Shown here: positions 32,162-41,449 of the stretch, one piece after another
Numbering within the stretch: position 1 is the first letter of the stretch
Layout: each line of letters begins with the position of its first letter
Source: Sphingomonas_Q fennica_A
GTDB taxonomy: Bacteria; Pseudomonadota; Alphaproteobacteria; Sphingomonadales; Sphingomonadaceae
Reading direction: 5' to 3'
Assembly: GCA_036946415.1 (NCBI GenBank)
Contig: JAQIJD010000016.1
Coordinates: 1-41,478 of the forward strand
Length of the DNA stretch: 41,478 nucleotides
Made by a program: the position numbers and the translations under genes
Notes under the pieces: model-generated
What the model was told of the DNA's origin: nothing
Seen by the model: the letters and a program-made list of their open reading frames with translations, nothing else
The model's database searches: none

Positions 32162-34378
32162 TTGCTGATACGTCTTATCGTGGCGGCCGCCGGATGCTCG
32201 GCGGCCGGAGGAGCGGCTTGCGCCCAGACGACCGCGGCCGCGGCGTCGAGCGACATCGTCGTCGTCGCGACGGGTCGGTCCGCCGCCACCTCCTCGACGA
32301 AGACCGACACGCCGATCATCGAAAGCCCGCAGTCGATCTCGATCATCAGCCGCGAGGAGATCGACCTGCGCGCCTCGCCGACCATCTCGGATGCGCTGAG
32401 CTATACCGCCGGCGTCCAGCCCGATCCGTTCGGCGCCGACAGCCGCACCGACGAGGTGACGGTGCGCGGCTTCGGCGCGGGCGGCTTCTCCTCCAACAAC
32501 AATTTCGTCGATGGCCTGCGCCTTCCGTCGGGCGGGCAATGGACGCGGCCGGGGTTCGATCCCTTTGGCCTTCAGCAGATCGAGGTGCTGAAAGGCCCGT
32601 CGGGCGCGCTCTACGGGCAGACCGCGCCCGGCGGCGTCGTGAATCTCGTCACCAAGCGGCCGACCGAGCGGGCGCATGGCGAAGTGCTGTTGCAGGGCGT
32701 GGGCTTCAACGGCCTCGCCAACTGGAACCAGCAGGGCGCGGCCGATGCCGGCGGTCCGCTGACGGAGACGCTCTCCGGCCGGATCGTCGGTATCGCCCGC
32801 TACGGGGATTCGCAGGTCGATCGGAACCGGCTGGCGCGCTATTATCTGTCGCCCAGCCTCACCTGGCGGCCCGGCCATGGCACGACGTGGACGCTGCTCG
32901 GCCAGTATCAGCGCGACGAGGGCGGCTCGACCTTCCAGTTCCTGCCGAGCCGGGGCGCGCTGGTCCGCACCAACGGCCGCTATATCGACAATCGCACCTT
33001 CCTCGGTGAACCGGGGTTCAACCGCTTCGAGCGCAGTCAGTATCTGGCGGGATCGTTCCTGGAGCAGCGCATCGGCGACGTGCTGACGATCCGCAACAAT
33101 ACGCGCTACACCCGCCTCGAGACGCTCTACCGCGCGACGATCCTGCTGGGCGATACGCTCGCCGCCTGCCCGGCGACGATCCCCGGCTGCATCCCCGGCC
33201 AGACCGTCAACCGCCGCGCGACGCAGGGCACGGGGACGAGCGACGGCATCGCCACCGACACGCAGCTCCAGGCCAAATTCCGCACCGGGCCGATCGCCCA
33301 CACCCTGCTCGGCGGTGTCGATTACTTTCACACTGCGTGGGAGCATTATCGTACCGGCGTCGCCAACGCGCGGGTGCTGCCGGTGCTCGACATCTTCGCC
33401 CCCGTGCCGCGCGGCACCGCCGGCTATTTCGAGACGCTGTCGCCGCTCGTCTATGTCGAGACGAAAAGCCGCCAGCAGGGCGTCTACCTTCAGGATCAGA
33501 TCGAGGCGGGGCGGCTGCGCGTGACGGTGGGCGGCCGGCAGGACTGGTCGCGCGATCGCACCTTCAATCCGCTGAACGGCCAGCGCTACGTCAACAAATC
33601 GGATGCCTTCACCTGGCGCGTGGGCGGCGTCTATCTGTTCGACAACGGCCTCGCCCCTTACGCCAGCTATGCCGAAAGCTATCAGCCGCAGGTGAGCGAT
33701 CCGACCACCAGCCTGAACGGCGAGCTGTTCGTGCCCACCACCGGGCAGCAATATGAAGCCGGGCTGCGCTTCCAGCGCGGGCGCAACATCTACCTCACGG
33801 TGGGCGCCTATCAGATCACGCAGCAGAACATCACCACGCCCGCCCCGCCGATCGCCCCGTCGACGGTGGCGCCGCTGTGCGGCACCGCCACCTGCCTCGT
33901 CCAGACGGGGGAGGGGCGCGTGCGCGGGCTGGAGGTGGAAGGCAAGGCCAGCCTGCCCTTCGGCCTCGCCATCATCGCCAGCGGCACGCGCAGCAGCGGC
34001 AAGATCACCGAGACGAACGTGGCCGGGCAGCTCGGCCGGCATCTGGCGCAGGTGCCGCGCTGGCTCGCCTCGCTGTTCGTCGACCAGCGCATCCGGTCGG
34101 GCGCGCTGGCCGGCGCGGGGCTGGGCGGCGGCGTGCGCTATACGGGGCGCAGCTTCGGCGACACGGCGAATACGCTCGCCATCCCCGACTACACTCTGTT
34201 CGATCTCTTCCTGCGCTACGATTTCGGTGTCGCCCGCCCCGAACTCGCCGGCCTGTCCGTGTCGGTCAACGGCCGCAACATCGCCGACAAGCGGTTCGTC
34301 GCCACCTGCACCGGCGTCGCCGCCTGCTATTACGGCCAGGCGCGCAGCGTGACCGCGCGGCTGCAATATCGATGGTGA
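32162..34378 (+). CDS. TonB-dependent siderophore receptor
   Basis: This 738-residue outer-membrane receptor has a signal sequence (MLIRLIVAAAGCSAAGGAAC then AQTT), the siderophore-type plug (SPQSISIISREEIDLRASPT, ALSYTAGVQPDPFGADSRTD, VTVRGFGAG, QIEVLKGPSGALYGQTAPGG) and a barrel ending ARSVTARLQYRW. The FGLQQIEVLKGPSGALYG wording places it with FecA/FpvA/FhuE-like receptors for ferric chelates. The only start in reach is TTG at 32162, following GGGGATCGACA; an ATG 14 nt upstream is out of frame and closes at once. A Fur-like palindrome lies upstream. It overlaps the esterase gene by 7 bp, so the esterase may process the imported siderophore. Confidence 0.93.
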   Translation: MLIRLIVAAAGCSAAGGAACAQTTAAAASSDIVVVATGRSAATSSTKTDTPIIESPQSISIISREEIDLRASPTISDALSYTAGVQPDPFGADSRTDEVTVRGFGAGGFSSNNNFVDGLRLPSGGQWTRPGFDPFGLQQIEVLKGPSGALYGQTAPGGVVNLVTKRPTERAHGEVLLQGVGFNGLANWNQQGAADAGGPLTETLSGRIVGIARYGDSQVDRNRLARYYLSPSLTWRPGHGTTWTLLGQYQRDEGGSTFQFLPSRGALVRTNGRYIDNRTFLGEPGFNRFERSQYLAGSFLEQRIGDVLTIRNNTRYTRLETLYRATILLGDTLAACPATIPGCIPGQTVNRRATQGTGTSDGIATDTQLQAKFRTGPIAHTLLGGVDYFHTAWEHYRTGVANARVLPVLDIFAPVPRGTAGYFETLSPLVYVETKSRQQGVYLQDQIEAGRLRVTVGGRQDWSRDRTFNPLNGQRYVNKSDAFTWRVGGVYLFDNGLAPYASYAESYQPQVSDPTTSLNGELFVPTTGQQYEAGLRFQRGRNIYLTVGAYQITQQNITTPAPPIAPSTVAPLCGTATCLVQTGEGRVRGLEVEGKASLPFGLAIIASGTRSSGKITETNVAGQLGRHLAQVPRWLASLFVDQRIRSGALAGAGLGGGVRYTGRSFGDTANTLAIPDYTLFDLFLRYDFGVARPELAGLSVSVNGRNIADKRFVATCTGVAACYYGQARSVTARLQYRW

Positions 34379-35259
34379 CGGCCTTGCTGGCGGCGGCGGC
34401 CCTCGCCGCCGCGGCCGCCGCCGCGCCCGCCCCGCAGGCGCCGCCGCCGGCGGCCGCCCCGTATGTGATCCCACGCACCGCCGTCACCACGCTCTCCGCG
34501 GCGGACGGCACGCCCTACCGCCTGTTCGCGGCCTGGCCGGATGGCGTGCCGCCGGCCACGGGCTGGCCGCTGCTGGTGGTGCTCGACGGCGCGGACAATT
34601 TCGCGGTGACGGTGGAGAGCCTGCGGCGCATGGCGCGCGGCGGGCGGAGCGGGATCGCCGAGGGGGTCGTGATCGGCATCGATTCGGGCACGGTCGCGCG
34701 GCGGGTGCTGGATTATACGCCCGCCGTCCCCGGATATGCGATCCCCGCCGGCCTGCCCGCCGCGGGCCGCGCGATCGGCGGGGCCGACGCCTTCCTCGGC
34801 TTCGTGGAGGGCAGGGTGCTGCCGTGGGTGGCGGGCGAGTGGCCGACCGATCCGAACCGCCGCACCATCGCCGGCCACAGCTTCGGCGGGCTGCTCGCCC
34901 TGCATGCCGCCGCCACCCGCCCCGGCCTGTTCGCGCGCCATGCCGCGATCAGCCCGTCGCTCTGGTACGGCGACGGCGCGGCGGCGCGCGAGGCGGCCGC
35001 CATCGCGCAGCCCGCGCACCTGTTCCTCGCCGCCGGTACCGCCGAGCGTGGCCCCGGCGGCGATACGCCCGCGGCGATCGAGGCCGTCGCCGGCGCGATC
35101 CGGGCGCACGGCGGCGACGTTCGGACGCTGCCGATCGTGGGGCAGGGCCACGGCACCACCATGCTCGCGGCGACCGGGCCGCTGATCGCCTTCGCCTTCG
35201 GCGAACCGCCCGCGCTCAGCCGCAGCCGTCCGCATCCGCCAGCACGGACAGCGCCATGA
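34372..35259 (+). CDS. Secreted esterase, IroE/enterochelin-esterase-like
   Basis: This 295-residue protein has an Ala-rich leader (VTALLAAAALAAAAAAAPAP), then an alpha/beta-hydrolase of the esterase-D/Fes type: GWPLLVVLDGADNF (oxyanion strand), RTIAGHSFGGLLALHAAATR (nucleophile elbow), ISPSLWYGDGA, LFLAAGTAERG and GQGHGTT (base His). SPSLWW/Y is a hallmark of siderophore esterases such as IroE and BesA. It overlaps the receptor gene by 7 bp (ATG inside the receptor's last codons), so a role in cutting ester-linked siderophores in the periplasm is likely by context. Its 3' end overlaps the opposing GH15 gene by 44 bp; the last 20 residues are Arg/Pro-rich. Confidence 0.87.
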   Translation: MVTALLAAAALAAAAAAAPAPQAPPPAAAPYVIPRTAVTTLSAADGTPYRLFAAWPDGVPPATGWPLLVVLDGADNFAVTVESLRRMARGGRSGIAEGVVIGIDSGTVARRVLDYTPAVPGYAIPAGLPAAGRAIGGADAFLGFVEGRVLPWVAGEWPTDPNRRTIAGHSFGGLLALHAAATRPGLFARHAAISPSLWYGDGAAAREAAAIAQPAHLFLAAGTAERGPGGDTPAAIEAVAGAIRAHGGDVRTLPIVGQGHGTTMLAATGPLIAFAFGEPPALSRSRPHPPARTAP

Positions 35260-37039
35260 CGTGCGCAAGGTGGCTCAGGCCCTGCGGCAGGTTGCCGAGG
35301 AACGCGCCCGTGGCGGGATCGACCATTTCCGCCAGTATGCCGGAGCCGTGCGACAGGCCCGCTTCCAGCGCCGCGATCCGCGCCCGCGCCGCATCGCGTT
35401 CGCCCAGCAGCGCCCACGCCTCGGCCATCCAGAAGGAGCAGGCGAGGAAGCAGCCTTCCTCCTTGTCCATGCCCGTGTAGCGATAGTGGAAGGGGCCGGC
35501 GCCCAGCTCGCGATCGATCGCCTCCAGCGTCCGCCGCATCCGTTCGCGGCCGTCGAAGCCGAAGCGCACCGACAGGGCGAGCGCGGCGTCCAGCCGGTCG
35601 CTGCCGGGGTGCATGACGAACGCCTGGCGGCTCTCCGACCAGCATTCGGCCTCGATCCACGCCTTGATCCGATCGCGCTCGCGCGCCCAGCGTTCGCGGC
35701 AGGTGGTCGGCAACTGGCCCTGGTCGGCCAGCTCCACCGCGCGCGCCAGCGCCTGCCAGCAGCTGATCTTGGACATCGTATAATGCTGTTCGTCCTCCAG
35801 CTCCCAGATGCCGGCGTCGGGGGTGCGCCAGGCATCGGCGCAACGATCGGCGAGGCGCGACAGCAGTTCGGCGCTGGCCCCGTCGAGGATGTTGCCGCAG
35901 CCGACGAAGCGGTGCGCCGTCTCGAAGATGTCGCCGTAGACACCGTGCTGCACCTGATCGGTGGCGAGATTGCCGGTGACGACGGGGCGCGAACCGCGAT
36001 AGCCGGGCATCGCCCAGTGCGACACCGCGGGCACCGCCTCGCCCCCCAGCGTGTAGACGACGCGGCAGCCGACGTTGCGGAGGCGATCGATCAGCCAGGT
36101 GAAGGCGGCCTTCGCCTCCGCCTCGGCCCCGGCGGCGAGGAACGCCTTGATCGTATAGCCGGCGTCGCGCACCCAGGCGTAGCGATAGTCCCAATTCTTG
36201 TCCCCGCCGATCCCTTCGGGAACGGAGGTGGTGGCGGCCGCGGCGATCGCCCCCGACGGCGAATAGAGCAGCAGCTTCAGCGCCAGCGCGCTCCGCACGA
36301 ACGCGGTGCGATCGGCGCCGTCATAGCTCAGGTGCCTGGTCCATTCGCGCCATTCGTCGTCCGAAACGTCGATGCGCCGGTCGATCTGATCGATCGGCGG
36401 GGCGACCAGCGGCTCGTCCCGCCCGGCGACGATCGCCACCGTCCGCCGGTCGCCGGCGGCGACGTGGATCTCGCCGCTGATCCCCTCGTCCGCCCAGCGG
36501 CAGTCGATTTCGGGATGGTGGACGAACAGGCCGAGGACGCGTTCGACGTGGAAGACGGTATGGTCGCCGATCGTCGAGTGATAGGGATTGACGGTATCGC
36601 CGCGCCGCCCCGGCCGCATCAGCAGCGAGAAGCGCATATGGCCGTCCAGCCCGTCGATCCGCCGCGCCAGTTCCGCCCACGGCAGGCGGCCGGCGGTGCC
36701 GCTGTTGAGCGATTCGGTCAGCTTCGCGCGGCCCGTGGCGGTGGTGAAGATCGTCTCCAGCACGTTGCTGTCGTCGCGGTAGCGGCGCTCGACCGTGAAG
36801 GGCTCGATCGGCCGGAGGACGAAGCAGCCGCCGTTATCCGCATCCAGCAGCCGGTCGAACAGCGGCGGCGAATCCATGTTGGGCACGCACCACCAGTCGA
36901 TCGAGCCGTCCGTGCCCGACAGCGCCACCGAGCGGCCGTCCCCCAGCGCACCATAATGTTCGAGCGCGAGATAGCCGTCGGTCCGCTCCCACGGCGCGGG
37001 CCGGGCTTGGGCCGGGCGCAGCCGGTCGATCAGGTTCAA
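35216..37039 (-). CDS. Glycoside hydrolase family 15 protein
   Basis: This 607-residue cytosolic protein starts with a beta-rich domain (YLALEHYGALGDGRSVALSG, SIDWWCVPNMDSPPLFDRLL) and continues to an alpha/alpha-barrel: GGDKNWDYRYAWVRDAGYTI (substrate contact), NVGCRVVYTLGGEAVPAVSH, YGDIFETAHRF, GIWELEDEQHYTMSKISCWQ (catalytic Glu region), GSGILAEMVDPATGAFLGNL. Layout and length match GH15 glucoamylase/trehalase-like proteins of bacteria; glucodextranase, trehalase and anhydro-sugar activity are all possible. Start: TTG at 37039 overlaps the SDR stop (TTGA); no better start exists downstream before the family motifs. It is coupled with the SDR gene upstream, a pairing common in alphaproteobacteria. 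Confidence 0.9.
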   Translation of the reverse strand: MNLIDRLRPAQARPAPWERTDGYLALEHYGALGDGRSVALSGTDGSIDWWCVPNMDSPPLFDRLLDADNGGCFVLRPIEPFTVERRYRDDSNVLETIFTTATGRAKLTESLNSGTAGRLPWAELARRIDGLDGHMRFSLLMRPGRRGDTVNPYHSTIGDHTVFHVERVLGLFVHHPEIDCRWADEGISGEIHVAAGDRRTVAIVAGRDEPLVAPPIDQIDRRIDVSDDEWREWTRHLSYDGADRTAFVRSALALKLLLYSPSGAIAAAATTSVPEGIGGDKNWDYRYAWVRDAGYTIKAFLAAGAEAEAKAAFTWLIDRLRNVGCRVVYTLGGEAVPAVSHWAMPGYRGSRPVVTGNLATDQVQHGVYGDIFETAHRFVGCGNILDGASAELLSRLADRCADAWRTPDAGIWELEDEQHYTMSKISCWQALARAVELADQGQLPTTCRERWARERDRIKAWIEAECWSESRQAFVMHPGSDRLDAALALSVRFGFDGRERMRRTLEAIDRELGAGPFHYRYTGMDKEEGCFLACSFWMAEAWALLGERDAARARIAALEAGLSHGSGILAEMVDPATGAFLGNLPQGLSHLAHVMALSVLADADGCG

Positions 37040-38034
37040 CGCCGCCGCCCGCGCAGGCGCGAGAAGCCCGCCCCGGCCAGCGCGCCGAGGCCGACCAGCC
37101 CGCCGGCCGCGCCCAGCTTCAGCAGGTCGCGCTGGCGGGAGGTGAAGAATTCGCGGGTCGTGCCGATGGCGCGGTCGCCGTCCGGGCCGTCGATCGCGGC
37201 GGGGCCGGGCACCGCCACGTCCAGATTGCCGTCGCGGGGCGGGGCGGGATCGCCCTGCTGCGCTTCGATCATGCCGGCGGCGCGGCGATCCGAGAAAGCC
37301 GGCGCCAGCGCCTGTCCGAGCGCCATCATCACCGTCGACCGCCCGACCCAGATCGTGCGCTGCGGATCCTGCACCGCCGACCAGACGGCTTCCGCACAGA
37401 GGCGGGGATCGAACAGCGGATCGGGCAGCACCTGTTCGTGGCCGGTGCGGTTGCGCGCCCATTCCGGCTGGGGGGTGTTCACCGCCGGCAGGTAGATGAC
37501 ACTGAGCGTGATCGCCGATTTGTCCGCGATCAGTTCGGACCGGAGCGAATCGGTGAAGCCGTCCACCGCCGCCTTGGCCCCGCAATAAGCGGCCTGTAGC
37601 GGCGCCGACCGGAAGGCGAGGCCGGAGGAGACCTGGATGATCGCCCCGCGCCCCGCCTGCCGCATCGGCCGGAGCGCCGCCAGCGTGCCGTAGACCTGCG
37701 ACAGATAGGTGGTGGCGGTGACGCGCTGATATTCTTCCGCCGTGATCTCGTGCGCACGCGCGACCACGGTCGACATGGCATTGTTGACCCAGGCGTCGAT
37801 ACCGCCGAGCTCGGCCACCACGCGCGCCGCCGCTTCGTCCACCCGGGCGGCATCCGCGACATCGGTGGGGATCGTCAGCACGCGGCCACCGTGGCGTTCC
37901 AGCCTGGCGCGCGCCTCCTCCAGCCGATCGGGATCGCGCGCGAGGATGGCGACATGCCATCCGGCGCGGGCGAACCGATCGGCGATGGCAAGCCCGATGC
38001 CGGCGCTCGCGCCGGTGACGACCGCTACGCTCAT
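37036..38034 (-). CDS. SDR-family oxidoreductase with C-terminal TM segment
   Basis: This 332-residue classical short-chain dehydrogenase has TGASAGIGLAIADRF (NAD(P) loop), IDAWVNNAMSTV (NNAG-like), QVSSGLAFRSAPLQAAYCGAKAAV with the active-site Ser, Tyr and Lys (YCGAK), and LPAVNTPQ. After the catalytic part it has an extra tail of about 80 residues with an RQRDLLKLGAAGGLVGLGAL hydrophobic helix and basic end RLRGRRR, so it may be held at the membrane. I start at the ATG 38034, preceded by AAGAGG; an ATG five codons earlier (38049) is also possible. It forms a two-gene unit with GH15. The substrate is unknown. Confidence 0.9.
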   Translation of the reverse strand: MSVAVVTGASAGIGLAIADRFARAGWHVAILARDPDRLEEARARLERHGGRVLTIPTDVADAARVDEAAARVVAELGGIDAWVNNAMSTVVARAHEITAEEYQRVTATTYLSQVYGTLAALRPMRQAGRGAIIQVSSGLAFRSAPLQAAYCGAKAAVDGFTDSLRSELIADKSAITLSVIYLPAVNTPQPEWARNRTGHEQVLPDPLFDPRLCAEAVWSAVQDPQRTIWVGRSTVMMALGQALAPAFSDRRAAGMIEAQQGDPAPPRDGNLDVAVPGPAAIDGPDGDRAIGTTREFFTSRQRDLLKLGAAGGLVGLGALAGAGFSRLRGRRR

Positions 38035-38052
38035 GTCATGCCTCTTCATCTG

Positions 38053-38071
38053 ATGTGACGGAATTTCACAT
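38053..38071. promoter_or_regulatory. Palindrome in front of the SDR-GH15 unit
   Basis: ATGTGA (38053-38058) and TCACAT (38066-38071) form a perfect inverted repeat with a 7-nt centre, within 20-40 bp of the SDR start. It resembles a CRP-type TGTGA-TCACA site, but with 7 rather than 6 central bases, so the binding protein is uncertain. Confidence 0.4.
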
Positions 38072-38186
38072 AGATTACGAACGAGGCGTCGATCGGGTCC
38101 ACCGCCGCGGGCGGGGCGGCGTTGCCGGCAAGCGCCGGCGATCGATCGGCACGATCATGCCGCCGGGCGTGCCCGGTCCGCGCGTC

Positions 38187-38756
38187 TTACACGTCCGGCC
38201 TGTCGTCCAGCGCGATGAGGACGAACGCCATCCGGCAAGGGGCGTTCGATCGGTTCGACCAGCTATGGTTGGTCGCGCGCTGGATGAGAATGTCGCCGGC
38301 GCGCATCAGCACCTCGCCCTCATCCATCATCGCGTAGATCTCGCCGTCGAGAACGATCGCATAATCGAGCGAAGCGGTCTTGTGGAACCAGAAATGGCGG
38401 GGATCCGCGCCGTCGCGGACGCCGGAATCGTCCAGGAACCGGTGAAGCTGTCCGACATCGCAGCTCTCGTCGGGCGCGAAGTCCGCGATGCGCAGGATCG
38501 TGCCGCCTTCCGAATGGAAGCCGAAGGGATGGCCCGCCGGCGCGGGATCGTCACCGGGCGCGGCGCCGGCGCCGGTCGCCCACACGACCTGACCGATGAT
38601 CGCCCCGCCCGCCGGCGCGGAGATGTTCTGCGCGGGACCATCGGAGACGATCATCGATCGTCCGGCCGCATCCTCGCCCGTCACGATCCGCCTGACCGGC
38701 CGGATCACGCCATTCGTCGCCGCCTGTTCGCCCTCCTCCGCTCGCCGTGTCGCCAT
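38187..38756 (-). CDS. Cupin-domain protein
   Basis: This 189-residue protein has an N-terminal part (RRIVTGEDAAGRSMIVSDGP) and a C-terminal single cupin: FWFHKTASLDYAIVLDGEIY (motif 1, with His), MMDEGEVLMRAGDILIQRAT and NHSWSNRSNAPCRMAFVLIA (motif 2, HxW). Many single-domain cupins next to aromatic-ring monooxygenases act as auxiliary or decarboxylase-like proteins; enzyme activity is not clear here because the usual HxH is reduced. GGGAGG precedes the ATG at 38756. It is divergent from the FAD-monooxygenase gene across a 27-bp palindrome. Confidence 0.85.
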   Translation of the reverse strand: MATRRAEEGEQAATNGVIRPVRRIVTGEDAAGRSMIVSDGPAQNISAPAGGAIIGQVVWATGAGAAPGDDPAPAGHPFGFHSEGGTILRIADFAPDESCDVGQLHRFLDDSGVRDGADPRHFWFHKTASLDYAIVLDGEIYAMMDEGEVLMRAGDILIQRATNHSWSNRSNAPCRMAFVLIALDDRPDV

Positions 38757-38783
38757 TGTCGCCACCCTCCCATAATTGAACGT

Positions 38784-38810
38784 AACGGATCGTATATAAG
38801 CTGATCCGTT
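38784..38810. promoter_or_regulatory. 27-bp palindromic operator over a divergent promoter
   Basis: AACGGATC (38784-38791) and GATCCGTT (38803-38810) are perfect inverted arms around 11 nt (GTATATAAGCT) that hold a TATA-like -10 readable in both directions. The dyad lies 28 bp from the cupin start and 229 bp from the monooxygenase start. A one-turn-spaced dyad over a -10 suggests a repressor or IclR/TetR/GntR-type operator; no regulator gene is in the window. Confidence 0.65.
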
Positions 38811-39038
38811 CGTCAGCAATGGCTGATAAGTCGCGCCGTTATGTGGATCGCCACGGGCGATCGCAGCGCCGACATCGCTTGACGTTTCTGAACGAGTCGA
38901 TCAGTAAGATCCGGCTGCACGATGGCGGTGGGGCGCCTGGCACGTTGGCCTCGGCCTGGCCGATCCGGTTTGTGGTCCCCACGCCCGATGGCGGAACCGG
39001 CCGCAACGGGCCGTGAGAAAAAGTGAGGAGAGGAACGG

Positions 39039-40192
39039 ATGGCGTCCGTCAACAACGTCGTCGTCGTGGGTGGCGGGATCGCGGGGCTGACCCTTGCGGC
39101 AGCGCTCAGACGGGCCGGGATCGGCGTCCGCATCATCGAAAAGGGCGATCGGGCGACCCGGCTCGGAACCGGCATCTCGCTGCTCGGCAATGCCTTGCGC
39201 GCGCTCGACATGATCGGGCTGGCGGACCGCTGCATCGAGGCCGGCTTCGGTTTCGACAAGGTCCGTGTTCGCGCGACTACGCCGGCAACCTCGTCGCCGA
39301 GATGCCGATGGGCGCGCAACTTCCGCCCCGATCGGCCGGGTTCGTTCGGGATCATGCGTCCCAGGCTGGCCGAGATTCTGGAGGAGGCGGCGGTCGACCG
39401 GGGGCGCCACGATCGATTTCCAGACCAGCCTGACGCATTTCGAGCAGGATGACACGGGCGTGCATGTGGCCTTGTCCTCGGGCGAACGCTTTTCCGCCGA
39501 TTCTGCTGGTGGGGCGCGGACGGCGCCTATTCCGCGCTGCGCACCGCGCTGTTCGGGGCAGGTCCACATTCCCCAAATATTGCGGACAGAGCTGCCTGCG
39601 CTACACGGCGGCGCGGGCCGGCAGGTATGGACGGCATCACCTTCTACCGTTCGCCGCAGGGCTATGCGATCGGCGCGATCCCCCTGTCGCAGGGACCATT
39701 GCTATTATTTCATCCTGGAGAATGACGCGCGCCCGCAGCTTCCAGTCGAGCGCCGATCTGGTGGCGCTCTGGAAGGAGCGGGGTCGCCCGGCTTCACCGC
39801 CCCCGACCTGATCGCCGCGACCGAGGCGGTGAACGAAAACCTCTCCCCTCAGCTATCGGCCGCTCGACGTGCTGATGCTGCCGCGGCCGTGGCACAAGGG
39901 TCGGGCGCTTCTGATCGGGGACGCGGCGCACAGCCTGTCGCCCCAACTCACCTCCGGCGGGGGGGATGGCGATCGAGGATGCCGTGGTGCTGGCCCGCAC
40001 CCTGGCGGAAGGGGCGGGATCTGGAAAGAGGATCTGCTCGCCTATGAGACGCAGCGCGTGGCCCGCGTGCAACCGATCCTCGAAACCTCGCTGGAGATCT
40101 GCATCAACGAACAGAACCCCTCGGCGGCGACGCAGGGCAAGAACATGCAGTTGATGCGCAAGGGCTATGCGCTGCTCGAAGGGGCCTTCTGA
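39039..40192 (+). pseudogene. FAD-dependent monooxygenase, many frame changes
   Basis: The protein is an FAD-binding aromatic hydroxylase of the UbiH/salicylate-hydroxylase type, normally about 380 residues. Segments in order across frames: MASVNNVVVVGGGIAGLTLA (Rossmann GxGxxG), GNALRALDMIGLADR, DYAGNLVAEMPMGAQ (from 39275), FGIMRPRLAEILEEAAVDRG, TIDFQTSLTHFEQDDTGVHV, FPKYCGQSCLRYTAAR, GITFYRSPQGYAIGAIPLSQ, TAPDLIAATEAVNENLSPQ, RALLIGDAAHSLSPQLTSGG (GD motif), AIEDAVVLARTL and, to the stop at 40192, EDLLAYETQRVARVQPILET. At least eight indels separate these pieces, yet no internal stop caused by substitution is seen. It begins well downstream of the palindrome at 38784. Confidence 0.8.
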
Positions 40193-40379
40193 AGATCGGG
40201 GTGCCCGCCGGCGGGCGGGCCGTAGCGCCGGGCGACCCGGCGGCGAACCCGTGGCGGGAGACTTGGCGGGCGCCGCGCGGTCGAAACGCGTCGCCGGATA
40301 TACGGGCCGATCCGGCCGCGGCGGGCGAATGCCCGGCCAGCGAAGCCGGATAAGCCATTTGCGCCACGCTCTACGAGCA

Positions 40380-40400
40380 TATAACGATACGCGTCGTATC
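40380..40400 (+). promoter_or_regulatory. Promoter-like site and short dyad before the FAH gene
   Basis: TATAAC (40380-40385) is followed by GATACG-CGT-CGTATC (40386-40400), a perfect 6-bp dyad, 26 bp before the FAH-family start. TTGCGC (40359-40364) is a weak -35 at 15 nt. GGGAGG (40415-40420) is the ribosome site. The 40193-40379 spacer holds nothing else I can support. Confidence 0.4.
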
Positions 40401-40425
40401 CTAAGACAGATGGCGGGAGGATTGC

Positions 40426-41449
40426 ATGAAGTTCGGACGGATTTCTGCGCGACAGCCCCCGACGGCCCCGTCGCGCGGCTGGTGGTGGTGGAGCCCGAGA
40501 AGGGCCGCGTGGTCGATCTGGCACGGGGCCCGCAGCGCTCGATCTCGTCAGGAAGCATGCCCGCAGCGAGGCTGCGGCGCGCTTCGCCAACCTCGCTTTT
40601 CCCGGCAGCATGGCCGCGGGCGCTCTCGCTCGGCGGATCATCTGAAGGACCGGGCCACGGACGTGGTGGCCTCGACGGGCCGACGACGCCTCGCTCCGAT
40701 ATCGCCGGCGTCGAATGGCTGCCGGCCTCCGATCCGCCCGTGCTGCGCGACGGCCTGAAACTTCGTCGGCCACATCAAGGGCTGGAGCGAGAAGATGGGC
40801 CGCAAGGTGCCGGATTTCGATGGAACGGATCGTCCCAATATTGCCAGAATTCCCCGACGAAGGTCATCGGCCACAAATGCGACCGTGGACTGGCCCGCCT
40901 ATATCAAGCGCATTGGATTACGAGCTCGAGCTGGGCTGGGTGATCGGCCCGCTATGCGACCAACCTCACGCCCGAGAAATTCGCTCGACACCCTCTTCGG
41001 CGTCACGCTCTACAATGATTTCAGTGGCCGCGACCTCCAGGCCGACGAACTGCCGATCGGTATGGGCAGCACCAAGGCGAAGAACTTCGCCCACGCGATC
41101 GGCCCGTGGATCACCACGATCGACGAGTTCGACGATCTCTATTCGATCCCGATGGAAGTCCGCCTGAACGGCGAGGTGAAGGGCAAGGGCCACAGCGGCG
41201 GCGAACTCTGGAAGGTGGCCGAGGTGCTGGCCTTCATCTCGCTCGGGCGAATATCTGCAACCGGGCGACGTCATCGGATCGGGCACGATGGGCGGCGCGG
41301 CTCCGCGCTGGAGCTCGATCTCCACCTCAAGCCGGGCCGATGTCGTCGAACTGGAAGCCGGCGGGGGTCGGCACGCTGCGCAATACCCTTCGGCCAGCCG
41401 ATCGAGGGGCTGTGGTTGGCCGACGCCGCAGATCGGCAAGCTCTCGTGA
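40426..41449 (+). pseudogene. Fumarylacetoacetate hydrolase family protein, many frame changes
   Basis: Pieces in order: MKFGRISA, APDGPVARLVVVEPEKGRVV, GHIKGWSEKMGRKVPDFDG, RPNIARIP, DYELELGWVIG, NDFSGRDLQADELPIGMGST (metal/substrate region), KAKNFAHAIGPWITTIDEFD, PMEVRLNGEVKGKGHSGGEL, WKVAEVLAFISLG, EYLQPGDVIGSGTMG and GVGTLRNT. ELELGWVIG, NDFSxRD and GDVIGSGTxG are the FAH-family signatures, so the fold is sure although the frame is not. The stop may be the TGA at 41447-41449 (reading PTPQIGKLS) or lie beyond the window. Frames change about once per 100 nt. Such hydrolases cut fumarylpyruvate- or acylpyruvate-like products of aromatic-ring breakdown. Confidence 0.75.
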
